From Aliivibrio finisterrensis_A (GTDB taxonomy: Bacteria > Pseudomonadota > Gammaproteobacteria > Enterobacterales > Vibrionaceae), in assembly GCF_004167675.1 (NCBI RefSeq), contig NZ_SEZQ01000004.1: DNA of 64,000 nt. One strand, given 5' to 3'. Of this stretch, positions 7,231 through 15,766 are shown piece after piece. The translations under genes and the position numbers were made by a program. Position 1 is the first letter of the stretch. Every line of letters begins with the position of its first letter. Below the pieces are notes generated by a model, which saw only the letters and a program-made list of their open reading frames with translations, was not told where the DNA came from and did not search any database.

Positions 7231-9678
7231 TTACGCTATTTTACTGTGCTCAAATTCATTCGTTTGAGGTTTTACAATAAGTTCGCTTGGATCAAAGTCT
7301 TCAACACTAATTGTTGCTAAACGACTTTTCTCGGCTTTACGTAGTAAAAGAGCCTCTTTATCTGAGATAATGTTTAGTTCTAAACCGACTTTAGCAACGC
7401 GGTCTAACTGCATAAATGGTAGGCGTTGTTTTGATTCTTTACATACTCTGTCATAAATGGGCTCAGCAGTTAAGATATCAATTAATGCTTCTTCCATTTT
7501 TCCTACTGGATTAAAGCGGCTTGCTTCCAAGAATAACCCTCGACCAATTCGGCTACGTGCACCTGATGGTTCTTGAAGAATACGAGCCAGTTTATGGTCT
7601 AGTTTGTCACTTGGACGCTGACGACGTAACCCAGTTGGTAATAGGATAAAACGCATTGCACCTGCAACAAATCGATTAGGGAAGTTAGACAATAGCCCAT
7701 CAATTGCTTGCTCTGCTTGGTGTAGTGAATCTTGAACACTCCAATGTACTAACGCTAAATCTTCTTTTTGACGACCTTCATCATCAAAGCGTTTTAATGT
7801 TGATGTCGTTAAATAAAGTTGACTCAATACATCACCGAGACGAGCAGACATACGCTCACGACGTTTTAAGCTACCACCTAGTACAGCCATTGAAATGTCT
7901 GACAGTAACGCAAGGTTAGTACTGTAGCGGTTTACTTGTTGATAATAACGCTTTGTTTCATCACTAAATGGGGTTTTAGAACCACGGCCATCAGTTAAAC
8001 CAAACCACAGTGATCGTACAAAGTTACTAATACCAAAACCAATGTGACCAAAGACAGCGGCATCAAATTTTTCAAGAGAGGCTTGTTTATCTTCTAAATA
8101 AGCTGCGTCCATCTCTTCAAGTACGTAAGGGTGACAACGAATAGCACCTTGGCCGTAAATGATCATTGAACGAGTTAAAATGTTTGCCCCTTCAACGGTA
8201 ATGGCAATCGGTGAACCTTGGTAACTACGCGCCAAGAAGTTTGAGTTACCTAAACAGATCCCTTTACCGCCAGCAATGTCCATTCCATCAATGGCAATAC
8301 GTTGCGCACGGTGAGTACAGTGGTATTTTACAATTGCAGAGATAACCGATGGTTTTTCACCTTGAACGATACCGGCTATCGTTAGGTTACTTGCAGCATC
8401 CATCATGTAAGCGTTACCCGCCATACGTGCCAATGGCTCTTCAATCCCTTCCATTTTACCAATTGGTAGTTTGAACTGACGACGAATTCGCGCATAAGCA
8501 CCTGTTGCAAGCGCAGCCATTTTAGCACCACCAGTTGCGTTTGATGGTAGGGTGATACCGCGTCCAACTGACAAGCATTCCACCAGCATACGCCAGCCAT
8601 GGCCTGCCATTTTTTCACCACCGATAATGTAATCCAATGGAACAAACAGATCATTACCTTGGGTTGGACCATTTTGAAATGGCACATTAAGAGGGAAATG
8701 ACGACGACCAATCTTTACGCCTTCTAAATTTGTAGGGATAAGCGCACAGGTAATACCAAGGTTCTTTTTATTCCCTAATAAACCATCAGGGTCTTGAAGC
8801 TTAAATGCTAGGCCTAATACTGTAGCTACAGGCGCAAGGGTGATATAGCGCTTATTCCAAGTAATGCGCATGCCTATAACTTCTTTGCCTTCCCACATTC
8901 CCTTAGTTACGATGCCAAAATCAGGAATAGATCCCGCATCAGAGCCCGCTTCAGGACTTGTTAACGCAAAACATGGGATCTCTTTACCTTCAGCAAGGCG
9001 AGGTAAGTAGTGATTTTTTTGATCTTCTGTACCATAGTGTTGAAGTAATTCACCTGGGCCTAATGAGTTAGGAACACCAACGGTAATAGAAAGTACACCA
9101 GAGACACTGGTTAGTTTTTGCAGCACACATGATTGAGCGTACGCCGAAAACTCTAAACCGCCGTATTTTTTCTTAATGATCATGGCGAAGAACTTATGGT
9201 CTTTCAGATACTGCCAAACTTCAGGAGGCAAGTCGGCAAGTTCATGTGTTACTTCATAGTCGTTTACCATGCGACACACTTCAGTTACAGGACCATCCAT
9301 AAAGGCTTGTTCTTCAGCTGATAAGGTATTTTTGGGAATATTATGTAGAAATTTCCAATCAGGGTTACCTTTAAATAGCTCAGCTTCCCACCAAACGGTT
9401 CCCGCTTCAATCGCATCTTTTTCCGTTTGTGACATTTCAGGCATCACGCCTTTAAACATAGCCAATGCTTTATTACTGAAGAGGGATTGCCTTACTGAAG
9501 GAATATTTAATGGTACCGAAATAGCTAAGAAAACAGCCCATGTAATAGGGCCGGCGTAACCTAGCCCAGAACTGACGGCAAGGATCCCCGCGGTTACTAA
9601 GGTTGCAGTTCGCAAAGATTGTCGATGGTAACTTAATGCAGCAAGTGCAATTACAGTTGCTAATAGTGTCAGGGCCAT
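7231..9678 (-). CDS. fadE: Acyl-CoA dehydrogenase
   Basis: An 815-residue FadE-type flavoprotein that introduces the trans-2 double bond in fatty acyl-CoA, the first step of beta-oxidation. Length matches E. coli FadE (about 814), far longer than ordinary acyl-CoA dehydrogenases, because of an N-terminal membrane-associated extension (two hydrophobic segments in the first 60 residues) and a C-terminal domain. The core motifs are present: CFALTSPEAGSDAGS, ITWNKRYITLAPVATVLGLAFK and ITVEGANILTRSMIIYGQGAIRCHPY. A FadR-like operator lies about 90 bp upstream of the start, implying repression without long-chain fatty acids. It is monocistronic. Confidence 0.96.
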   Translation of the reverse strand: MALTLLATVIALAALSYHRQSLRTATLVTAGILAVSSGLGYAGPITWAVFLAISVPLNIPSVRQSLFSNKALAMFKGVMPEMSQTEKDAIEAGTVWWEAELFKGNPDWKFLHNIPKNTLSAEEQAFMDGPVTEVCRMVNDYEVTHELADLPPEVWQYLKDHKFFAMIIKKKYGGLEFSAYAQSCVLQKLTSVSGVLSITVGVPNSLGPGELLQHYGTEDQKNHYLPRLAEGKEIPCFALTSPEAGSDAGSIPDFGIVTKGMWEGKEVIGMRITWNKRYITLAPVATVLGLAFKLQDPDGLLGNKKNLGITCALIPTNLEGVKIGRRHFPLNVPFQNGPTQGNDLFVPLDYIIGGEKMAGHGWRMLVECLSVGRGITLPSNATGGAKMAALATGAYARIRRQFKLPIGKMEGIEEPLARMAGNAYMMDAASNLTIAGIVQGEKPSVISAIVKYHCTHRAQRIAIDGMDIAGGKGICLGNSNFLARSYQGSPIAITVEGANILTRSMIIYGQGAIRCHPYVLEEMDAAYLEDKQASLEKFDAAVFGHIGFGISNFVRSLWFGLTDGRGSKTPFSDETKRYYQQVNRYSTNLALLSDISMAVLGGSLKRRERMSARLGDVLSQLYLTTSTLKRFDDEGRQKEDLALVHWSVQDSLHQAEQAIDGLLSNFPNRFVAGAMRFILLPTGLRRQRPSDKLDHKLARILQEPSGARSRIGRGLFLEASRFNPVGKMEEALIDILTAEPIYDRVCKESKQRLPFMQLDRVAKVGLELNIISDKEALLLRKAEKSRLATISVEDFDPSELIVKPQTNEFEHSKIA

Positions 9679-10030
9679 GTGATTCTCCTTTTCCGGCGCT
9701 GCTCTGTTTGTAGGAACAGAGGTGATTACGATACTCGGTCGTAATGTTATTGTTGGAATACTATCTGATAAGAGGTCTAACCAGTTAAGGTAAGTGTAGT
9801 GCCAATGTTAATAAAAAGTAAATAACAATAATGGTCAAAAAGTGATCCAGCTTGAGTAATTAATAAACAATCTGTTTTTTCACTGCTTGAGATCTAATTT
9901 TTTTAGAGAAATAGGGAGGAATTTATAGGCGAGTAGAAGAAATATAGGGAGGATCTCTTTTAAAGATTTCGTGGGATAGGTACACTGAGAACAACCCCAA
10001 ATTAGGGAACATAATAAAAGAGAGTATCCT
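9679..10030. other. Intergenic region between divergent fadE and gmhA
   Basis: This 352-bp gap holds the fadE leader and FadR-like box on the left, then AT-rich sequence up to the gmhA start. I see no further ORF, hairpin terminator or repeat in it. Confidence 0.6.
9770..9786. promoter_or_regulatory. FadR-like operator upstream of fadE
   Basis: AAGAGGTCTAACCAGTT matches the 17-bp FadR consensus (AACTGGTCNGACCAGTT) at 13 of 16 informative positions, including the core GGTC and ACCAGTT. It lies about 92 bp upstream of the fadE start, consistent with repression of beta-oxidation. Confidence 0.7.
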
Positions 10031-10612
10031 ATGTCTTATCAAGATCTGATCCGTTCTGAATTAACAGAAGCCGCTCAAGTACTGAATGACTTTTTAGCTG
10101 ATGATAAAAACCTTGCTCAAATTGAGTTAGCTGCCAAAACCATTGCCGATTCATTTAAACAAGGCGGTAAAGTATTGTCTTGTGGTAACGGTGGCTCTCA
10201 CTGTGATGCAATGCATTTTGCTGAAGAGTTAACAGGGCGTTACCGTGAAAATCGCCCAGGTTACCCAGGGATTGCGATTTCAGATCCAAGCCATTTATCG
10301 TGTGTGAGTAATGATTTTGGTTATGACCATGTTTTTTCTCGCTACACTCAAGCAGTAGGCTCTAAAGGCGATGTTTTATTTGGTTTATCGACGTCAGGCA
10401 ATTCAGGTAATATCTTAAAAGCCATCGAAGCGGCTAAAGAAAAAGGCATGAAAACCATTGCGCTTACTGGCAAAGATGGCGGGAAAATGGCTGGTTTAGC
10501 CGATGTGGAAATTCGCGTTCCTCATTTTGGCTATGCGGATCGTATCCAAGAAATCCACATTAAAATTATCCATATCGTGATTCAATTAATTGAAAAAGAA
10601 ATGGAAAAATAA
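10031..10612 (+). CDS. gmhA: Phosphoheptose isomerase
   Basis: A 193-residue SIS-domain enzyme that converts sedoheptulose 7-phosphate to D-glycero-D-manno-heptose 7-phosphate for the inner-core heptose of lipopolysaccharide. The phosphate-binding region CGNGGSHCDAMHFAEELTG and the SIS motif LFGLSTSGNSGNILKAIEAAK are clear, and the C-terminal helix HIKIIHIVIQLIEKE is typical. Length equals the E. coli enzyme (192). A YafJ-type amidotransferase gene follows after 73 bp, as in other Vibrio and in E. coli. Confidence 0.97.
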   Translation: MSYQDLIRSELTEAAQVLNDFLADDKNLAQIELAAKTIADSFKQGGKVLSCGNGGSHCDAMHFAEELTGRYRENRPGYPGIAISDPSHLSCVSNDFGYDHVFSRYTQAVGSKGDVLFGLSTSGNSGNILKAIEAAKEKGMKTIALTGKDGGKMAGLADVEIRVPHFGYADRIQEIHIKIIHIVIQLIEKEMEK

Positions 10613-10685
10613 TTCATCGAAAGCCAATGTCGAGCTTATAACTGTTTGATGTTGGCTTGATTGCGAATAAAGGAGTAGCGCAAAT

Positions 10686-11513
10686 ATGTGTGAATTACTC
10701 GGAATGAGTGCAAACGTACCAACCGATATTTGTTTTAGTTTTAAAGGTTTAGTTCAGCGTGGTGGCAATACCGGCCCGCATCGTGACGGTTGGGGAATTA
10801 CTTTTTATGAAGGGAAAGGATTTCGCACATTTAAAGACCCAAAACCAAGCTGCCATTCAAAGATAGCGAAACTTGTTCAAGATTACCCTATCAAAAGTAA
10901 AGCGGTTATCAGTCATATTCGACAAGCAAATCGCGGTGACGTTAACCTAGAAAATACACACCCTTTTACGAGAGAGTTATGGGGGAAGTATTGGACGTTT
11001 GCTCATAATGGTCAGTTGACTGGGTTTGATGAGTTGTCGACAGGACGTTTTCGACCTGTGGGTGAAACAGACAGTGAGCGTGCTTTTTGCTGGTTATTAA
11101 ATCAGTTAGAGGATAAATACCCAGAGCCGCCGCAAGATATGATGCTAATGTTTGAGTTTGTCTCTGAGTGCTGCGATCACCTTCGAGGATTAGGCGTATT
11201 TAATATGCTTTTGAGCGACGGTGAGTATTTAATGACTTATTGCTCGAATAACTTACATTGGATCACAAGACGTGCACCTTTTGGCCAAGCGTCCTTGATT
11301 GATGAAGATGTCACAATTGATTTTCATAAAGAAACGACCCCAAATGATGTGGTTTCTGTCGTTGTAACTCGTCCTTTAACAGATAATGAAGAGTGGCACA
11401 AAATGAAAGTTGGCGAGTACGCGTTGTTTCATTTTGGAGAATTGATAGCAGGCAATCACGATACGGTACCAGAAATGGCACCACCACCATCGGAATGCCC
11501 AATTAATGCGTAA
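10686..11513 (+). CDS. yafJ: Class II glutamine amidotransferase (YafJ-type)
   Basis: A 275-residue Ntn-fold glutaminase. Once the initiator Met is removed, Cys2 (MCELLGMSAN) is the N-terminal nucleophile. Conserved glutaminase motifs follow: GPHRDGWGITFY, ISHIRQANRGDV, ENTHPFTRELWGKYWTFAHNGQL and GETDSERAFCWLL. No synthase domain is attached, so the ammonia acceptor is unknown; homologues are annotated only as putative amidotransferases. A strong AAGGAG ribosome site precedes the ATG. It follows gmhA and ends in a hairpin shared with the convergent purN. Confidence 0.9.
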   Translation: MCELLGMSANVPTDICFSFKGLVQRGGNTGPHRDGWGITFYEGKGFRTFKDPKPSCHSKIAKLVQDYPIKSKAVISHIRQANRGDVNLENTHPFTRELWGKYWTFAHNGQLTGFDELSTGRFRPVGETDSERAFCWLLNQLEDKYPEPPQDMMLMFEFVSECCDHLRGLGVFNMLLSDGEYLMTYCSNNLHWITRRAPFGQASLIDEDVTIDFHKETTPNDVVSVVVTRPLTDNEEWHKMKVGEYALFHFGELIAGNHDTVPEMAPPPSECPINA

Positions 11514-11524
11514 ACTTTATATAA

Positions 11525-11560
11525 AAAATACCATTGATAGATAATATCGATGGGCATTTT
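11525..11560. terminator. Terminator between yafJ and purN
   Basis: A 9-bp stem with one G-U pair (CCATTGATA / TATCGATGG) and a GATAA loop, flanked by A-run and T-run, lies between two convergent genes and can act in both directions. Confidence 0.7.
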
Positions 11561-11562
11561 TA

Positions 11563-12201
11563 TTATTCCGTCTCCAATCCAGACGGTCCCAATACGTTTC
11601 CATCTAAGACCGCTTTACCATTTTGCATTATCAATCGTTCTTCAACTAACCACTTAGCCACCATTGGGTAGATTACATGCTCTTGGGCTTGCACGCGTGA
11701 TGCCACCTCTTCTGCAGTATCATTTTCAAAGATTGGCACTTTCGCTTGCAGTATGACTGGGCCACCATCTAACTCAGGAGTAACAAAATGAACACTGGTG
11801 CCATGTTCTTTATCACCGGCATCAATTGCGCGTTGATGAGTGTGTAGCCCTGTGTATTTGGGTAAAAGAGAAGGGTGAATGTTCAGCATTTTCCCTTGGT
11901 AGCGAAGCACTAAATCTTCACTTAAAATACGCATAAAACCGGCAAGAATAATCATATCAGGTTGATGAAGATCGATAAGAGTCGCTAAGGCTTGATCGTA
12001 CTTCTCGCGATTCTCGTATCCTTTTGCACTTAATGAGTGAACATTAATACCAGCATTAATGGCTCTTTGTAATCCAAAAGCATCGCTTTTATTTGAAATG
12101 ACGGCGCTAATATGAGCGTTTGGAATGTTGCCACCACAAGCATCGATAAACGCTTGTAGGTTGCTGCCACTTCCTGAGACTAATACAACAATATTTTTCA
12201 T
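11563..12201 (-). CDS. purN: Phosphoribosylglycinamide formyltransferase
   Basis: A 212-residue enzyme that transfers a formyl group from 10-formyl-THF to GAR, the third step of de novo purine synthesis. It begins MKNIVVLVSGSGSNLQAF; the open frame continues 29 residues upstream but that extension is hydrophobic, unlike any PurN, so the ATG at 12201 is chosen. The catalytic segment MLNIHPSLLPKYTGLHTHQRAIDAGDKEHG holds the Asn and His of the active site, and the Asp follows in the VTPELDGGPV loop. It is downstream of purM, but a strong terminator-like hairpin separates the two genes. Confidence 0.96.
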   Translation of the reverse strand: MKNIVVLVSGSGSNLQAFIDACGGNIPNAHISAVISNKSDAFGLQRAINAGINVHSLSAKGYENREKYDQALATLIDLHQPDMIILAGFMRILSEDLVLRYQGKMLNIHPSLLPKYTGLHTHQRAIDAGDKEHGTSVHFVTPELDGGPVILQAKVPIFENDTAEEVASRVQAQEHVIYPMVAKWLVEERLIMQNGKAVLDGNVLGPSGLETE

Positions 12202-12263
12202 TATAATTATCTTATTCTGTTTAATATTAATATCGACCATTCGAGCACAAATGGCAGATATAA

Positions 12264-12293
12264 AAAAGGTGATCGAATAATTGATCACCTTTT
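12264..12293 (-). terminator. Terminator-like hairpin between purM and purN
   Basis: Perfect 11-bp arms (AAAAGGTGATC / GATCACCTTTT) with an 8-base loop are followed on the minus strand by a T-run. It lies between two same-direction purine genes, so it should attenuate readthrough from purM into purN or mark the end of a purM-only transcript. Confidence 0.75.
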
Positions 12294-12334
12294 ATTTTTT
12301 CTTTATGAACGAGTTCAAAGTTTGTTGAAATCGA

Positions 12335-13375
12335 TTAGCGGATCTCTACTTGCTCTTCGCCTTGTTCAGCTGCGGCAACTTCACCAATTACCCAAGCGTT
12401 TTCGCCTTCAGCATTCAGTAGAGCAACAGCTTGTTCTGCTTGATCTTTTGGAAGCGCAATAACCAGTCCAACACCACAGTTAAAGGTACGGTACATTTCG
12501 TAAGTATCAACGTTCCCTTTTTCTTGTAGCCAGTTGAAGATTGCAGGCCATTCCCAGCTGTTGCCATTAACAACGGCTTTTGTTCCTTTTGGAAGTACGC
12601 GTGGAATATTCTCCCAGAAACCACCACCGGTAATATGAGAGATGGCATGAATATCATGCTCGGCAATCATTTTTAGTGCTGATTTAATGTAGATTTTTGT
12701 TGGTTCGATTAGGTGAGCGGCAATAGTTTTACCATTCAGTTCTTCATTAAGATCGGCATTTGATACTTCAAGGATCTTACGAATTAATGAGTAACCATTT
12801 GAGTGTGGACCGCTTGATCCTACTGCGATTAGAGCATCACCTGCCGCTACTTTTGTGCCGTCGATAACGTCTTCTTTTTCAACAACACCAACACAGAATC
12901 CAGCAACATCGTAATCTTCGCCTTCATACATGCCTGGCATTTCAGCGGTTTCGCCACCGATTAATGCACAACCTGCTTGAATACAGCCTTCACCGATACC
13001 GGTGACTACTTCAGCTGCTACATCAATATCAAGTTTACCTGTTGCATAATAATCAAGGAAGAACAGTGGTTCTGCACCTTGAACAATCAGGTCATTAACA
13101 CACATAGCAACTAAGTCGATACCGATAGTATCATGCTTGTTTAAATCTAATGCTAAACGCAACTTAGTACCAACACCGTCAGTACCAGAAACAAGAAGAG
13201 GTTGCTTGTATTTAGTCGGAAGTTCACATAACGCACCAAAACCACCAATGCCGCCCATTACTTCTGGACGACGAGTGCGTTTCACTACGCCTTTAATTCG
13301 ATCAACAAGTGCATTACCAGCATCAATGTCTACGCCAGCATCTTTGTAGCTAAGAGAAGTTTTGTTGTCGCTCAC
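12335..13375 (-). CDS. purM: Phosphoribosylformylglycinamidine cyclo-ligase (AIR synthetase)
   Basis: A 346-residue ATP-dependent enzyme forming aminoimidazole ribonucleotide, step five of purine synthesis. Typical PurM features are seen in order: SYKDAGVDIDAGNALVDRIK near the start, LLVSGTDGVGTKLRLA, GIDLVAMCVNDL, GGETAEMPGMY, SGPHSNGYSLIRK and the late ISHITGGGFWENIPR. Length is standard. The start has GGAGG upstream. A PurR-like palindrome lies 65 bp upstream. purM is divergent from upp, the arrangement also seen in E. coli, so purine synthesis and uracil salvage share this intergenic region. Confidence 0.97.
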   Translation of the reverse strand: MSDNKTSLSYKDAGVDIDAGNALVDRIKGVVKRTRRPEVMGGIGGFGALCELPTKYKQPLLVSGTDGVGTKLRLALDLNKHDTIGIDLVAMCVNDLIVQGAEPLFFLDYYATGKLDIDVAAEVVTGIGEGCIQAGCALIGGETAEMPGMYEGEDYDVAGFCVGVVEKEDVIDGTKVAAGDALIAVGSSGPHSNGYSLIRKILEVSNADLNEELNGKTIAAHLIEPTKIYIKSALKMIAEHDIHAISHITGGGFWENIPRVLPKGTKAVVNGNSWEWPAIFNWLQEKGNVDTYEMYRTFNCGVGLVIALPKDQAEQAVALLNAEGENAWVIGEVAAAEQGEEQVEIR

Positions 13376-13439
13376 GGAGGTGTCCTCGCCATAGGTTGGA
13401 TTTCAAAAATCCGCGCCATTCTAACAGCACAATGTAAAA

Positions 13440-13455
13440 AGGGAAACGTTTGCGT
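13440..13455. promoter_or_regulatory. PurR-like operator between purM and upp
   Basis: Read on the minus strand the site is ACGCAAACGTTTCCCT, which matches the PurR consensus ACGCAAACGTTTTCGT except at three positions in the right half. It lies about 65 bp upstream of the purM start. Confidence 0.8.
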
Positions 13456-13606
13456 AAGGAAAGTTGCATAAATTTTGTAATAAAAAATAATAAGTTCGGT
13501 AAATGCTTTTACGAGGTATAAAATATTTTCTTATAACGTAATTTTTCAATTCAAAATTATGTATAATTAGAAGGTTTGATTAATGTATCAGTATCTGGAG
13601 TCAGAA

Positions 13607-14233
13607 ATGAAAGTTGTTGAAGTAAAACATCCGCTAATAAAACATAAAATTGGTTTAATGCGTGAAGGCGAAATCAGCACTAAACGTTTTCGTGAATTAG
13701 CAACAGAAGTAGGTAGCCTACTAACGTATGAAGCAACATCAGATTTTGAAACAGAAAAAGTAACTATCAATGGCTGGAATGGCCCTGTTGAAGTTGACCA
13801 AATTAAAGGCAAAAAAGTAACAGTAGTACCAATTCTTCGTGCAGGTCTTGGCATGATGGATGGTGTTTTAGAGCACATTCCAAGCGCACGTATCAGTGTT
13901 GTAGGTATCTACCGTGATGAAGAAACATTAGAACCAGTACCATACTTCAATAAATTGGCCTCTAATATCGATGAGCGTATTGCTCTTGTTGTCGATCCAA
14001 TGTTAGCAACTGGCGGTTCTATGATTGCTACGCTAGATCTTTTAAAAGAGAAAGGTTGTAAGCACTTTAAAGTTCTTGTACTTGTTGCTGCTCCAGAAGG
14101 TATTGAAGCGCTAGAAAAAGCACACCCAGATGTAGAGCTTTACACTGCGGCTATCGATGAAAAGCTAAATGACAAAGGTTACATCGTACCTGGTCTTGGC
14201 GATGCTGGTGATAAGATCTTCGGTACTAAATAA
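13607..14233 (+). CDS. upp: Uracil phosphoribosyltransferase
   Basis: A 208-residue salvage enzyme making UMP from uracil and PRPP. The ATG at 13607 (MKVVEVKHPLIKHKIGLMR) is chosen because GGAG lies six bases upstream and the length equals the E. coli enzyme; an upstream TTG/ATG would add eight residues. The PRPP loop VVDPMLATGGSMIATL and the uracil-binding C-terminal segment YIVPGLGDAGDKIFGTK are present. It is divergent from purM and convergent with uraA, which supplies its substrate. Confidence 0.97.
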   Translation: MKVVEVKHPLIKHKIGLMREGEISTKRFRELATEVGSLLTYEATSDFETEKVTINGWNGPVEVDQIKGKKVTVVPILRAGLGMMDGVLEHIPSARISVVGIYRDEETLEPVPYFNKLASNIDERIALVVDPMLATGGSMIATLDLLKEKGCKHFKVLVLVAAPEGIEALEKAHPDVELYTAAIDEKLNDKGYIVPGLGDAGDKIFGTK

Positions 14234-14264
14234 TTTAGTTTAAAAACTAGAAATGAAGAATTAA

Positions 14265-14297
14265 AAAAGGCTTGATGAATTAATCATCAAGCCTTTT
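14265..14297. terminator. Shared terminator of upp and uraA
   Basis: Perfect 14-base arms (AAAAGGCTTGATGA / TCATCAAGCCTTTT) with an ATTAA loop between two convergent genes; the A- and T-ends make it work in both directions. Confidence 0.88.
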
Positions 14298-14309
14298 CTT
14301 TACCTAGAA

Positions 14310-15566
14310 TTATTTATCTTCTTCCATTTGTGCGTTATCAACAACATGGCTTTCGCCTAAATCATTAGGAAGAATTAAATTAAGCGCAATCGCAACGATA
14401 CCACACAGACTTACGCCTTGAAGGTTAAAGTCACCAATGCCTACCGCCATACCACCGATACCAAACACAAGCGTTACACCAACAATGGTAAGATTGCGTG
14501 CTTTATGCAAGTCGACTTGGTTTTTAATAAGAGTATTTAAGCCAACAGTAGCAATCGAGCCAAACAGTAAAATCATAATCCCGCCCATAACGGGTACTGG
14601 AATAGTTTGGAGTATTGCGCCTAATTTACCAACCAGAGCAAGAACAATAGCGCATACCGCCGCCCACGTCATTATTACTGGATTAAACGCTTTAGTTAGC
14701 ATAACTGCACCAGTTACTTCACTGTAAGTTGTATTTGGTGGCGCGCCGATAAGGGAGGCAGCCATTGTCGCAATACCATCACCTGTGATCGTGCGGTGTA
14801 AACCAGGCTTCTTAAGATAGTCTTTACCAGTTACATTTGAGATAGCTAACATATCACCCACGTGCTCAACGGCTGGCGCAATAGCCACAGGGATCATAAA
14901 TAAGATCGCATTGATATTAAATTCAGGGTAAGTAAAGTTAGGCAGTGCAAACCAAGCGGCTTGATGAACTGGAGTGAAATCTACCACGCCAAAAATAAGA
15001 CTTAAAGAATAACCAACAATAATGCCAGAGAGGATTGGCAGTAGTTTGAAAAAACCTTTAGAGAAAACACTCACTGCAATAGTGGTAAATAATGAAGCCG
15101 CCGCAATCCAGAAAGCAAGTTGCCCATCAACTAATTGAAATGCACCATCGCCCGTTTTACCTAAAGCCATATTTACAGCTGTTGGCGCAAGCCCTAAACC
15201 AATAACCATGATGACCGGACCAACAACCACTGGAGGCAGTAATTTATGAATAAAAGCAACGCCTCTCACTTTAATCACGGCGCCTAAAATGACATACACA
15301 AATCCAGCAACCATTAAGCCACCCATAGTCGCAGGAATGCCCCATGTTTGGGTGCCATAAATAATTGGAGCGATAAAGGCAAAGGAGGAGGCAAGGAAGA
15401 TAGGGACAGAGCGACGAGTAACTAATTGGAAGAGAAGGGTACCAACACCAGCACCGAATAAAGCAACGTTAGGGTCTAAGCCAGTAAGAAGGGGGACAAG
15501 AACGAGCGCACCAAATGCAACGAACAGCATTTGAAAACCTTGGAACAAATTGTATAGCATTTCCAT
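14310..15566 (-). CDS. uraA: Uracil permease (NCS2 family)
   Basis: A 418-residue inner-membrane uracil:proton symporter with about 14 hydrophobic segments. The start YNLFQGFQMLFVAFGALVLVPLLTGLDPNVALFGAGVGTL and the signatures PAVEHVGDMLAIS and GDGIATMAASLIGAPPNTTYSE are those of the UraA/UapA-type transporters, the acidic residues lying in the substrate site. A soluble charged tail closes the protein. Its location opposite upp, with a shared terminator, links uptake with conversion of uracil to UMP, although in E. coli the two genes form a single operon. Confidence 0.93.
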   Translation of the reverse strand: MEMLYNLFQGFQMLFVAFGALVLVPLLTGLDPNVALFGAGVGTLLFQLVTRRSVPIFLASSFAFIAPIIYGTQTWGIPATMGGLMVAGFVYVILGAVIKVRGVAFIHKLLPPVVVGPVIMVIGLGLAPTAVNMALGKTGDGAFQLVDGQLAFWIAAASLFTTIAVSVFSKGFFKLLPILSGIIVGYSLSLIFGVVDFTPVHQAAWFALPNFTYPEFNINAILFMIPVAIAPAVEHVGDMLAISNVTGKDYLKKPGLHRTITGDGIATMAASLIGAPPNTTYSEVTGAVMLTKAFNPVIMTWAAVCAIVLALVGKLGAILQTIPVPVMGGIMILLFGSIATVGLNTLIKNQVDLHKARNLTIVGVTLVFGIGGMAVGIGDFNLQGVSLCGIVAIALNLILPNDLGESHVVDNAQMEEDK

Positions 15567-15766
15567 TTCCAGTAATGAATTTGAGGGATTCTATCATTAT
15601 TCTATTAATAAATATCTTGATTTAGCTCGTGAAAAAATAAAACTTTTCTGCTTTGTATCACTCTAATAGCTTGAAAATTAGATCTGAGTCAATTCGAATC
15701 CTTGCTGAATAAGGGGATAGCCCTTATTATCAGCGGTAAATTATAAAAGTAATTATAGGTTGTTTG

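Noticed and set aside
8403..8711. 102-residue ORF on the same strand as fadE in another frame
   Set aside because: It lies wholly inside fadE and has no independent ribosome site or family pattern.
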